IMG/VR virus record: IMGVR_UViG_3300031974_001918 | Span: 1-27,790 of that record | From: a virus | DNA: 27,790 nucleotides | Reading direction: 5' to 3' (one strand) | In this document: positions 7,066 to 16,900 of the stretch, piece by piece | How the letters are laid out: every line of letters begins with the position of its first letter | Numbering within the stretch: the stretch's first letter is position 1 | Position numbers and translations under genes: made by a program | The notes under the pieces: generated by a model | Database searches by the model: none | Told to the model about the DNA's origin: nothing | What the model saw: the letters and a program-made list of their open reading frames with translations, nothing else

Positions 7066-10000
7066 ATGGCAGATTTTATACTAGGTAGATTAAAGTTTCA
7101 CTTCAAAGGTGCTTGGACTACTTCAACAGCTTACATCAAAGATGATGTGATTACTTACGGAGGAAATTCATTCGTTTGTCTAGTAAACCACACAGCAAAT
7201 TCAGATTTCTATACAGATTTAAACCACGCAACAGCCAAATGGGAACAAATGGTTGGAGGTCTTGATTACAAAGGTAATTGGGCGGCTACAACACTTTACA
7301 AAGTTGATGACATTGTAACCTTTGGTGGTTCAACATACAGATGTATTACTGGACATACATCACAAGCAGATTTATATGACGATACTTCAAAATGGCAAGT
7401 ATTTGCCGGAGGTTTCGGTTGGAGAGGTGTTTGGGCAACAGCTACAGCATACAGAAATGATGACGTTGTAAAATACGGTGCAAGTTTATATGTTTGTACT
7501 ACACAACATACTTCTTCAGGTGCAACACTAGACGAATCTAAATTTAATTTATTCGTATCAGGTTTAGAATTTGAGGATAGTTGGGCAAGTTCAACACTTT
7601 ATCAATTAGGTGATATTGTAACCTACGGTGGTTATCAATATGTTGCTGAAAGAGCAAACAACAACGTTTTACCTTATAACAACTCTTCAGATTGGAAATT
7701 ATTATCAACAGGATTTAATAACACAGGTACTTGGTCAAATTCTACAGCATACAAAACTGGTGATACCGTTAACCACGGTGGTCATTATTATGTGGCTAAG
7801 ATTGACGGAACAGGAAATGAACCATCAGGTGCAACTAACTCATATTGGGATTTAGTTGTTGAAGGTATTTTCTGGAGAAGCAATTGGACAAGTGGCACAG
7901 CTTACAAAATTGGTGACGCAGTATCTCACGGCTCTTCTTCTTATAGAGCAATTACAAATCATACAGCGTCAGCGTCAAACAGACCAGATGTATCAGGTCA
8001 AACAGATTGGAACCTATTAGCTGAAGGTGATTCAAACGCAACACTAACTACAAGAGGCGATATTCTTACAAGAGACGCAACTCAACGAGTTAGATTGCCA
8101 ATTGGTTCAGCAGGTAGTTTCTTAAAATCAGATGGTACTGATTTAACTTGGTCTTATCCAAGTGTCGGTAACAAAGTTTATTATGTATCAACACTAGGTA
8201 CAGATAATACAGATACAGGCAGAGGTACAACTCCAGAATTACCTTGGAGAACAATCAAATATGCTTGTACTCAATTAGCTTCAGACACAACAAATTTTAA
8301 AACGGTTAAAATAGAAACAGGAACATATACAGAGCAATTGCCTATTAAAGTTCCGAGAAAAACTGCTCTTATCGGTGATAACTTACGAAGTGTTACCGTT
8401 TCTCCAGACACTACAACAAACAATGGTGCTGGTGCAGGTATTTCAAGTGATAACTCTACACCAAATAATAGACAAACAATGTTTTATCTAAATGACTCTT
8501 GTACTTTATCAGGTATGACATTTAGTGGTATGACAGGTCAATTAGCAAGTTCAGCTAGCTCAGATGGTCTAACAAGATTAACTGAAGGCACAGGTTCAAA
8601 TGCTTCAGGTTCAGTTTGTGCATTGGATCCAGGTACTGGTCCAACAGATACGTCTGTTCACATTATTTCTAGGTCACCATTCGTACAAAACTGCTCATCA
8701 ATTGGTTCAAGAGCAGTAGGTATTAAAATTGATGGTACTTTACACAACGGCGGTTTCAAATCAATTCTTGCAAATGACTTTACGCAAGTTCTTGATGGTG
8801 GTATCGGTGTTTGGGCAAAAGGTGGTGCAAAATCAGAATTAGTATCAGTATTTACTTATTACTGCCACGTAGGTTATCTATGTGATAGTGGTGCAGTTAT
8901 TCGTTCACTAAACTCTAACAACTCGTATGGTGAAAAAGGTTCAGTTGCTTCAGGTGTTGACGCAAACGAAACTCCTTTAACAGCAACGGTAACTAATAGA
9001 GACAATGAAGCAATCATTGGTAGAGCATTAGTATCAAACGCTGGTGTTTACAGATTAGAACAAGAATACGCAGGTGAAACTTATACATCTGCTACAGAAA
9101 CAATTTCAGGTTCAGGCGCAAATGCTAACTTTACTGCCGACTTTGCTGACGGTGCAGTAAAATATATTGATGTAGCAACTAACGGTGCAGGTCACTTTAC
9201 TACCGTTGGTGTTGCTCAAGGCGGAACAACAACATCAATTAGATTAGCTGCCTCTGATACTCAAGCAAACAACTTCTATAATGGTATGAGACTTACAATT
9301 ACAGATGGTACAGGCTCAGGTCAAACTGGTTACGTTGGAACATACACAGCGGCAACTAAAACTGCTACAATGTTTAAAGAAGACGGTAATCCAGGTTTTG
9401 ACGTATTTGGTCCAACAAGTGTTGCAGTTGCTCCTAACGCAACAGCAAGTTATGAAATTGAGCCAAGAGTTACCATTTCAGGTGGTGGTTCTCCAACAAG
9501 AAACGCATTAGCAAGAGTTGTAATTGAAAACCAAATTATTAAAAAATTCTTAATACTTGACGGTGGTGCAGGTTATTCATCAGCTCCTTCAATTACGGTA
9601 ACTGACCCTAACGCAACAACTTTAGGAACAGGTACTGCTACAATTGGAGATGGCGTAATTTCAAGATGGACTTATGCAGCTGCCGGTTCAGGTTACAAAC
9701 AAGAAAACACAACAGCAACCGTAAGTGGTGATGGTTATGCTGAAATATTACCTGTTGGTGCAACGGTAAAAACTTCAGGTTTATCAAGTCAACCAAAAGC
9801 AGGTTCAAGTATAGTATTTTCAAATGCTTCAAGTGTAAGTTATATTATTGTAACCGTATTATCACACGCAAACGGTGGTATAACAAGTTTAGAAGTATCG
9901 CCAAATATTTCAAAAGCAAATGCTCCAACACACGGAACAAATGCTACGGTTAGAGAAAAATATTCTAACATAAGATTAACAGGTCACGACTTCCTAGATA

Positions 10001-10782
10001 TTGGTACAGGTGGTATTTCAACTACAAATTATCCAGACTTAAATGGTTATACACAACAACCAGACCAAGGTGATGAAGTTGATGATTTAGATAGAGGTAG
10101 AGTATTCTATACTTCAACCGACCAAGATGGTAACTTTAGAGTTGGTGAATTGTTTAGAGTAGAACAATCAACAGGTAAGGCAACTTTGAACGCAGAAGCC
10201 TTTGACCTTTCTGGTTTGAGACAATTATCTCTAGGTTCAGTTGCATTAGGAAATTTTGGTGCAACAATTAATGAATTTTCAACTGACGGTACTATGGGTG
10301 ATAATTCTGATAGTGCTCTCGTTACCGAGAAAGCAATTAGAACATTTGTAGAAAATCAATTAGGTGGTGGTAATAACAACTTAACGGTTAACTCTGCTGT
10401 AATCGGTGAAATAACAATCGCAGGTTCAAACATTTCAGCTTCAACTGGAAACACGGTTAACTTTACAACTATACCAACAACTAGTATAACTCCGACAGCG
10501 AGTACACATATTGTTAACAAAGGTTATGTTGATGAAAATGTGACACCTAATTTACAGACTTTATCTTTTGATAGAGATACAGGTCAGTTAAACAGAAAAG
10601 TAATTACTAACTTTAATACAATAACTCAATACGAAGATACTTTATTTAATGGCGCTGAACAAAACGTTGGTTTTGAAGTTATAAATGGTAGTATGAGAAT
10701 TGAAATTGACAAAGCAGGTAATTTAGTTTATAGAACAACAGGAGATACAGAGGATGCCTCTGAAACTCCAAGTAACCAATAA
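7066..10782 (+). CDS. Large tail fiber with six CBM5/12-like repeats and a beta-helix domain
   Basis: 1238 residues. Residues about 14-322 hold six tandem 45-55 residue repeats with the chitin/carbohydrate-binding type 5/12 signature (W...TaY..gDdV.yggs.Y.c...ht...W). A linker with GDILTRDATQRVRLPIGSAG follows. From residue about 371 (VYYVSTLGTDNTDTGRGT, PWRTIKYAC) to about 630 the sequence looks like a right-handed beta-helix (pectin-lyase-like) domain, as found in depolymerases and adhesins. Near residue 1016 is the motif DQDGNFRVGELFRVEQSTG, recalled from marine T4-like fibers, and near the C-terminus NKGYVDENV. It probably binds, and possibly degrades, host surface glycans; no catalytic residues can be assigned. 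The ribosome site AGGGAAG precedes the ATG. Confidence 0.82.
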   Translation: MADFILGRLKFHFKGAWTTSTAYIKDDVITYGGNSFVCLVNHTANSDFYTDLNHATAKWEQMVGGLDYKGNWAATTLYKVDDIVTFGGSTYRCITGHTSQADLYDDTSKWQVFAGGFGWRGVWATATAYRNDDVVKYGASLYVCTTQHTSSGATLDESKFNLFVSGLEFEDSWASSTLYQLGDIVTYGGYQYVAERANNNVLPYNNSSDWKLLSTGFNNTGTWSNSTAYKTGDTVNHGGHYYVAKIDGTGNEPSGATNSYWDLVVEGIFWRSNWTSGTAYKIGDAVSHGSSSYRAITNHTASASNRPDVSGQTDWNLLAEGDSNATLTTRGDILTRDATQRVRLPIGSAGSFLKSDGTDLTWSYPSVGNKVYYVSTLGTDNTDTGRGTTPELPWRTIKYACTQLASDTTNFKTVKIETGTYTEQLPIKVPRKTALIGDNLRSVTVSPDTTTNNGAGAGISSDNSTPNNRQTMFYLNDSCTLSGMTFSGMTGQLASSASSDGLTRLTEGTGSNASGSVCALDPGTGPTDTSVHIISRSPFVQNCSSIGSRAVGIKIDGTLHNGGFKSILANDFTQVLDGGIGVWAKGGAKSELVSVFTYYCHVGYLCDSGAVIRSLNSNNSYGEKGSVASGVDANETPLTATVTNRDNEAIIGRALVSNAGVYRLEQEYAGETYTSATETISGSGANANFTADFADGAVKYIDVATNGAGHFTTVGVAQGGTTTSIRLAASDTQANNFYNGMRLTITDGTGSGQTGYVGTYTAATKTATMFKEDGNPGFDVFGPTSVAVAPNATASYEIEPRVTISGGGSPTRNALARVVIENQIIKKFLILDGGAGYSSAPSITVTDPNATTLGTGTATIGDGVISRWTYAAAGSGYKQENTTATVSGDGYAEILPVGATVKTSGLSSQPKAGSSIVFSNASSVSYIIVTVLSHANGGITSLEVSPNISKANAPTHGTNATVREKYSNIRLTGHDFLDIGTGGISTTNYPDLNGYTQQPDQGDEVDDLDRGRVFYTSTDQDGNFRVGELFRVEQSTGKATLNAEAFDLSGLRQLSLGSVALGNFGATINEFSTDGTMGDNSDSALVTEKAIRTFVENQLGGGNNNLTVNSAVIGEITIAGSNISASTGNTVNFTTIPTTSITPTASTHIVNKGYVDENVTPNLQTLSFDRDTGQLNRKVITNFNTITQYEDTLFNGAEQNVGFEVINGSMRIEIDKAGNLVYRTTGDTEDASETPSNQ
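7105..8030 (+). repeat. Six tandem CBM5/12-like protein repeats
   Basis: The unit is about 150 bases. Repeat openings read GAWTTSTAYIKDD, GNWAATTLYKVDD, GVWATATAYRNDD, DSWASSTLYQLGD, GTWSNSTAYKTGD and SNWTSGTAYKIGD. The aromatic Trp and Tyr positions are kept in all six; the Cys in the Y-x-C position is kept only in the first three. DNA identity between copies is low, so the duplications are old. Confidence 0.82.
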
Positions 10783-10787
10783 TGAGG

Positions 10788-10795
10788 CATAAATA
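10788..10795 (+). promoter_or_regulatory. Possible weak late promoter (CATAAATA)
   Basis: One mismatch from the TATAAATA core, in the 23-base gap before the ATG at 10806 with AGGA between. It is too close to the start to leave much leader. It could add transcription of the first RCC1-type fiber, or may be chance in AT-rich sequence. Confidence 0.25.
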
Positions 10796-10805
10796 GGATT
10801 AAACA

Positions 10806-13800
10806 ATGGCAATCACTAGAACAAAAATTGGAAATTTATGGTTTAATTATCGTGGCGAATACGATAGTTCAGCTACATATAAAAAAGACGATATTGTTAT
10901 CTGGAACAATACTGACTATTTAAATATTAGAGAGTCTAGTGTTAGTGGTAAACAACCAGAACAAAATACACAATATTATTACAACATACAAACAACAACT
11001 GACCCAAGCGACTCAACTACTAAATTCCAGATTGACGCAGATGAGACTTCAACTATTGAATGGGCACAAACTTTGTATGTTAGAAGAGGTGATAAAATTA
11101 TATTTCACCAAAATAATAATAATAATGATGACCAACCTTTGGCTATTGCTACATCAGCTACAAGTCAAACTTCAAACTATTTAACAACAGGTGTAACCTA
11201 TTATCATAACGAGGAAACGGTAACGCAAGCAGATTACGTAACCACTTCTAAATTTAATACTAAAACAAGTAGAAAAGTTGTAGTAGAATTTGATAAAGAT
11301 ACGCCTTCAGAAATTTGGTACTTTTCAGCAGGTACAGGTGGCGCAAACTATGGTGGTAAAATTGTAGTTGCAGATTGGGACACTTGGAGACCTTTAAGAA
11401 ACTCATTTAGTTGGAAAGGTTTACACGTAAATACAAACGGAACACAATATTACGAAAATGATGTTGTTCACGTTAGACACGGTATCAGTAATGATATGGG
11501 TACTGACCAAGAACCACAATCAAAGAAAGAAACACTATCTGCTTATATTTGTTTAAGAGCTCATACAACAGATGGTACAGAAAGATTTTTACCTTACAAC
11601 AGAAATATTGACACTAATGCAAATATGTATTGGATTAAAGCTGGTGCAGAATATGAATCAGATGATGAAAGATATGAAGATAACGGCGTAATTGCAAGTG
11701 TAAATAGTATTTCAGCTGCTGACGCTTCAAGATTAAGAGGTGTATATAGAAGTGTGACACCTAAATCTACATCAAACTCAGCTGCTAATGCACATCCAGG
11801 TGCTTTCAAAATTACCGTTCAAGGTGACGGAGATATTTTAGCAGTAGATAATTTTTCAGCTGCTGACGCTTCAAGAACAGCAGGTACTTACTCGGCTGTT
11901 GCTCAATCAGCAACAACAGGTGTAGGAACAGGTGCAAGTTTTAATATCACGGTAGACGGCACAGGTGCTGTAACCAAAGTTGAACAAGTTGCAGTAAGAA
12001 ATAAAAAAGTAGGCGCTACAGGTTATGTAGATAACGAAACAATTACAATTGCAGATGGTTCATTAGGTGGCGGTGGTGCTGCTGACTTTACAATGCAAGT
12101 AAATGGTGCCGGTGTTGCAGGTACAGCTACAATAGAAGTTGAAAGAGTTGAAACTTTTGATTCTAAAAGAAATCAAAGATGGTTTAATGATACAGGTATG
12201 TTATCAGGTGGTGAAAACAATGTTGTTGGCGACACACTAACTTTTGATGGAGATATTTTTGGTGGTGGTGCAGACTTAACTTGTCAAGTTGCTACAACTA
12301 TTAAACAAACTAGAGGTGCTACAAACATTTACACAGGTAATCCTCACGATTGTGTATCGTTAATTAATAACGGACCATTAGGTGATGATAACAAATATTA
12401 CAGACTATCAGGTCAAAGAACATCAAGACATTGTGTAAACTGGCCAGTATTCCACGGTGGTACAGGTAATGCTTGGACTTGGGGTTCAAACTCAAATGGT
12501 CAAAATGCATTTAACCACGACTTTATGACTGCTACTCAAATGTCATTTAACCACTATGATTGGTGGAGAAGTACAGATAACGGTGGTACAGGTGTTCACA
12601 CAACACCAGACGGAGAAGTTCCTAAAATAATTCAAATTGAAGGTGGTTACCAATCAGGTATGTGCTTGATGAATTCTGGTGAAGTTTATCATTGGGGTTA
12701 TGGTGGTCACGGACAAAACGGTGACGCTTCAACATCAAACAGAGACCACCCCGTAAGAGTTGGTGGTTCAAATCAAAACGTATTCCAAGCTACAAACACA
12801 TCAACACACGTTTGGAGAGATACAAGAATTAAAAGAATTTTCTTGTCTAACTGGCAAGGTTACAACACTAATACTCACTCTTGTTATGCAATTGATGAAG
12901 ATGGCCAATTATGGTCTTGGGGTTATAACGGTTATGGTCAATTAGGTACAGCCAATACAACTAACTATAACGTACCACAATTAATTTCAAAATCAACTTA
13001 CTTTAACAATAGTGAGATTGAGGCATTTTGGACAATTGGTGACTCTTATGCTTCAGCATATGCATATACTAAAGAGAAAAAATTATATGTTTGGGGAAGA
13101 AATGCAGATGGCCAATTAGGTATCGGTAATACAACTGACCAAAACACTCCTCAAGAGGTTACAACGGTAACTTTTGATGGCACAGGCGTTGGTGAAATTA
13201 AAAAATTCCAAGGTCTAAACCATTCAGATGACAATACGGTTGCAATCTTGACTGAAAGAGGAACAATTTATACAACAGGTTACAATAGCCAAGGTCATAT
13301 GGGTAATGGTAACACAACAGCATTAAACACTTGGACAATTTGTTCAAATGGTTGTGGTAATGCTTCAAATGCAGATTGTAATAATTTCTGGATGGGTGGT
13401 AATGGTGCTCACGCACAAATGTGGATAGAAGACTCATTAGGTAATATTCAATGTGCTGGTTACAATAACCACGGTTCATTAGGAAATGGTAATAATACTA
13501 CACAAAATAGTTTTGTCACACCTAAAGTTTACGTTGGCTCAAATACAACAAGAGATTTCCACAATGTAAAAATGGTTTCATTCTTCCCTCACGGAAATGA
13601 CTTAGCAACAAAAATTTTAACTTGGGACGGACACGTTTTCCAAACTGGTGATAATAGATATGGTCAATCTTCAAATGGTTGGTCATCAACTACCTCAACA
13701 AATGATAGAAACGCAGAGAACAACAAAGAACACTTCCAAGGTTACTACTTTAACCAAGTAAGATTTCCTACTTCTTTAACAGGTAATGTTGAAGATATGA

Positions 13801-13961
13801 GAGGTTGTGGTTACGGCGATAACTCTGACACGGTTTACGCTTTTTGGGAATATAAATCATTTGATAATAGATATTATCTAAACGGATATGGCGGAAGTTA
13901 TATGCAAGGTAATGCTGATGGTCAATATTATTGTACAGCTCACGTACCAATTTTAGGATAA
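10806..13961 (+). CDS. Large adhesin/fiber protein ending in an RCC1-like beta-propeller (first of three)
   Basis: 1051 residues. The N-terminus (YRGEYDSSATYKKDDIVIWN) is a single CBM5/12-like unit. Residues about 50-195 (YVRRGDKIIFHQ, QPLAIAT, IWYFSAGTGG) look like a cupredoxin-type beta-sandwich without metal ligands. Residues about 298-440 carry two copies of an SAADASR(L/T)xGxY module and Gly/Thr-rich strands. From about 546 to the end there are seven RCC1-type blades with W-G-x-N-x-x-G-Q-L-G cores (AWTWGSNSNGQ, VYHWGYGGHGQNG, LWSWGYNGYGQLG, LYVWGRNADGQLG, IYTTGYNSQGHMG, IQCAGYNNHGSLG, VFQTGDNRYGQ). A seven-bladed propeller is expected, probably as a receptor-binding head. Two downstream genes have the same layout. 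The virion role is inferred. Confidence 0.8.
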   Translation: MAITRTKIGNLWFNYRGEYDSSATYKKDDIVIWNNTDYLNIRESSVSGKQPEQNTQYYYNIQTTTDPSDSTTKFQIDADETSTIEWAQTLYVRRGDKIIFHQNNNNNDDQPLAIATSATSQTSNYLTTGVTYYHNEETVTQADYVTTSKFNTKTSRKVVVEFDKDTPSEIWYFSAGTGGANYGGKIVVADWDTWRPLRNSFSWKGLHVNTNGTQYYENDVVHVRHGISNDMGTDQEPQSKKETLSAYICLRAHTTDGTERFLPYNRNIDTNANMYWIKAGAEYESDDERYEDNGVIASVNSISAADASRLRGVYRSVTPKSTSNSAANAHPGAFKITVQGDGDILAVDNFSAADASRTAGTYSAVAQSATTGVGTGASFNITVDGTGAVTKVEQVAVRNKKVGATGYVDNETITIADGSLGGGGAADFTMQVNGAGVAGTATIEVERVETFDSKRNQRWFNDTGMLSGGENNVVGDTLTFDGDIFGGGADLTCQVATTIKQTRGATNIYTGNPHDCVSLINNGPLGDDNKYYRLSGQRTSRHCVNWPVFHGGTGNAWTWGSNSNGQNAFNHDFMTATQMSFNHYDWWRSTDNGGTGVHTTPDGEVPKIIQIEGGYQSGMCLMNSGEVYHWGYGGHGQNGDASTSNRDHPVRVGGSNQNVFQATNTSTHVWRDTRIKRIFLSNWQGYNTNTHSCYAIDEDGQLWSWGYNGYGQLGTANTTNYNVPQLISKSTYFNNSEIEAFWTIGDSYASAYAYTKEKKLYVWGRNADGQLGIGNTTDQNTPQEVTTVTFDGTGVGEIKKFQGLNHSDDNTVAILTERGTIYTTGYNSQGHMGNGNTTALNTWTICSNGCGNASNADCNNFWMGGNGAHAQMWIEDSLGNIQCAGYNNHGSLGNGNNTTQNSFVTPKVYVGSNTTRDFHNVKMVSFFPHGNDLATKILTWDGHVFQTGDNRYGQSSNGWSSTTSTNDRNAENNKEHFQGYYFNQVRFPTSLTGNVEDMRGCGYGDNSDTVYAFWEYKSFDNRYYLNGYGGSYMQGNADGQYYCTAHVPILG
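11710..11876 (+). repeat. Direct repeat within the first RCC1-type fiber gene
   Basis: An identical 23-base stretch (opening TTTCAGCTGCTGACG) occurs at 11710-11732 and 11854-11876, 144 bases apart. It encodes the repeated protein module beginning SAADASR. Because 144 is a multiple of three, the reading frame is kept, so this is an internal domain duplication and could be a site of in-frame recombination. Confidence 0.8.
12442..13700 (+). repeat. Seven RCC1-like propeller repeats, first copy
   Basis: The repeats encode a conserved G-x-(V/L)-(W/Y)-x-W/T-G-x-N-x-x-G-Q-L-G core at intervals of about 50-65 residues. Before the second blade lies a DWWRSTDN segment and TPDGEVPKIIQIEGG, which recur in recognisable form in the two other propeller genes. 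Confidence 0.8.
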
Positions 13962-13983
13962 ATAATAAGAGAGATTAAAAACT

Positions 13984-16900
13984 ATGGCAAAAATAAATTT
14001 AGGACGAGTAAAATTTAGTTTCCAAGGAGATTGGAATAACAATACTAACTATCGTAAAGATGACGTTTGTTGGTTTGACAACTCTCTATGGATTTGTACT
14101 AATCCGTACTTATCAAATGGTTATGACAACTATGCTCCAGGTGATAAAAACACAGGTTATTTTTGGACAAGAACATACTCTAACGACCCGAATTTTAGAA
14201 GAGGTTATCACGTATTAGATGATGACTTCCAAAGAAGTAATGAAACAGGTAATCCTATTATCAATACTTCAAGATATGGTTCAGATGAAAACACGCAAGA
14301 GTCAACTAGAAATGGTCAAAGATTTGGCCAAGCAAACTGGTTTTCAAATAATTCTGCTAATGGTGGTTACTTACTAGACTATCAAGCTCATTTACTAAAT
14401 GACCAAGAAGATTATGCTATGGGAGACAAAGGTAATTTCTTCGGTTATGGTGAGTTAAATACAAACAAAATTTCAATTTTTCAAAATTATGTACCAGTAG
14501 AAAACCAATTTAGAGTAGATGTTCAAACATCTCCTTCAAACAGATTTAAATTTGATAACAGATTACCTAGCACAGATTTAGGTAGAGAAAACTTTGGTGG
14601 TAATGGTGGTGGTTTTAGACACTTTACACACTTCAAAGAAGGATACAAATACAGATTTGACCAAAGAGACGAATCAAATAAAACTTTCCCATTAGGCTTT
14701 TCAACAACTGCTGATGGTATTCATAACTCAACACCAGGTACATCATTAGCCGCTGATGAAGACGGACCATATTTTGTAATTGGTGAAACTACAACAGGTG
14801 ATTCAGGTGTTTTCTATCCTTTATATCTATCAGCTGCAGGTGCAAATGCTGAAGATACTAGAATGGGTGGCGCAGGTTCAAGTGCTACAATTAATTTTTC
14901 TCAAATACAAAGAGGTCCTAATAACGAAACGGTAAGTAATGAAAGTTCTACAAACTTTTATTTACCTGATATGATTGACCCAACTGCTGTTGATGAAAGA
15001 ATTTTAGAGGTTGCTGTAGTTTCAGGTAACCCTACTAATCACCCTTACTATAACACAGGTTCAACAAACAAATATTCAATTAATGGTTCAACTGCTACAG
15101 GTGATGTTGCATTAAATTTAAGTGAAGGTAAAACTTACAGATTTGACCAATCAGACGCCTCAAATACAGGACACCCATTAAGATTTTCTACAACTGCTAA
15201 CGGAACACACGCTTCAGGTTCAGAATACACAACTGGCGTAACCGTTGTAGGTACACCTGGTAAAAAAGGTGCATACACAGAAATTAAAATTAGAAAAGGT
15301 ATTGATAAACTTTACTACTATTGCACACAACACTCTGGAATGGGTTGGTCAGCAGACACAATAACTCCTAATTCAAGAGCAAGAGCATATGCTCCTTCAA
15401 ACATTCCTATGTACAGAGGTGCTAACAAAAATGGTATTGTAAGATACTTCTTAAACAATAAACAGGTTACAGAAGCTCAATACAAAACAACTTTTACAGA
15501 TACTATATCAAATGATGGTTCATCTTACACAGGTGATATGCCAGCATACACAACTGAAAATGGTTTAACAAGAGGTGGTCAACAATACTCTTGGAAGAAA
15601 AATCAAGACAGACACGTAGAAATTTATATACCAATCGGCTTCTTTAAAATGAGAAGTCAACAGATTTATCCTTTCTGTTTAGCAGCTTCAAAAAATGATA
15701 TGTACCAAGATTTAGGTTGGAACGTTGAAGAAACTTGGAGAGGTTACAAACATTGGGACAGGATGCAAACAGGTATCAGATTTAGAGGTGAGTACGACCC
15801 TCATACTCATTACAAATACAATGATGTTGTAATTTATAGAAAAAGAAAAAGAAGAGCAGACGGTACAAAGGCTGAATTTCAACCTATGTCGCCAACTGGT
15901 ATGTATAGATGTATAAGAGATTCAAAAGGTAGACCTCCTCATTATGGTCCTCAAAATATGACTACTTCTCCTTTGATGACAAAATCTACAACAACAAGTG
16001 GTAAACTAATTAAAGAAACATATCAAGAATATCCTGCTCACATACGTTCATACTGGAACGATTGGGAAGACTTTGGACAACAAACAAATACTAATAATGA
16101 ACAACACGCTTGGTATCCTAACAAAGGTCCAATTGCTTGGCCTTATAAACACTCTACACAGACGGTTTTACACACAGATAGCCAGTACAGACATATTGAC
16201 AAAAATGGTGTTGCTTGGGGTATTAACTATCCTAGAACAGGTTTCCAAACATACGGTTCTTATTATTCTTCATACTATCACGAAATTAATTTTAGATGGA
16301 GAGACTGGTGGAGAAGTGAAGACTTAAACTACACAGGCTACAATGAAAATAGAGGTAGAAATAGAAGTACGGTAAGAAAACCATTACACACTCCTAGATG
16401 TATTCAAATTGCAGACGGTCGTGATAGATGTTATTGGTTAATGGATAACGGAGAATTATATGTAAATGGTGAATCATCAAACGGTGAAATGGGTATCGGT
16501 ACTGAGCAAGGCGATAGAAATGGTACTTTTAGAGTTCACGGTTTAGAAGATGTAAAAATTATTAAAGTAGCTATGGATCCTTGGGGCGATAATACAAATC
16601 ATACTTTAGCACTTGACGATAAAGGTACGGTATGGTCTTGGGGTTATAACGACCAAGGTCAATTAGGTGATGGTAGAACACAAAACAAAACAGCACCTTA
16701 CAGAATACCTAACAAATATTTTGACAACGAAAAAATTATTGATATTGCTACAACAAATAGAAGTTCATACGTTAGAACAGCTAGCGACCACATTTACGCT
16801 TTCGGTAATAACGGTATCGGCCAATTAGGTGATACAACTACAACTGACAAATACAGACCTACAAAAATGCAAGGTTGGGATCCTGTTGCTAACAACGGTA

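Noticed and set aside
13198-13479. Open frames on the minus strand within the fiber genes (this one and several others)
   Set aside because: They are shadows of strongly supported plus-strand genes, with no ribosome site or promoter and low-complexity protein sequence.
13957-13964. GATAAATA before the second propeller gene as a late promoter
   Set aside because: It mismatches the core at the first base and overlaps the end of the upstream gene. The AT-rich spacer makes chance likely.
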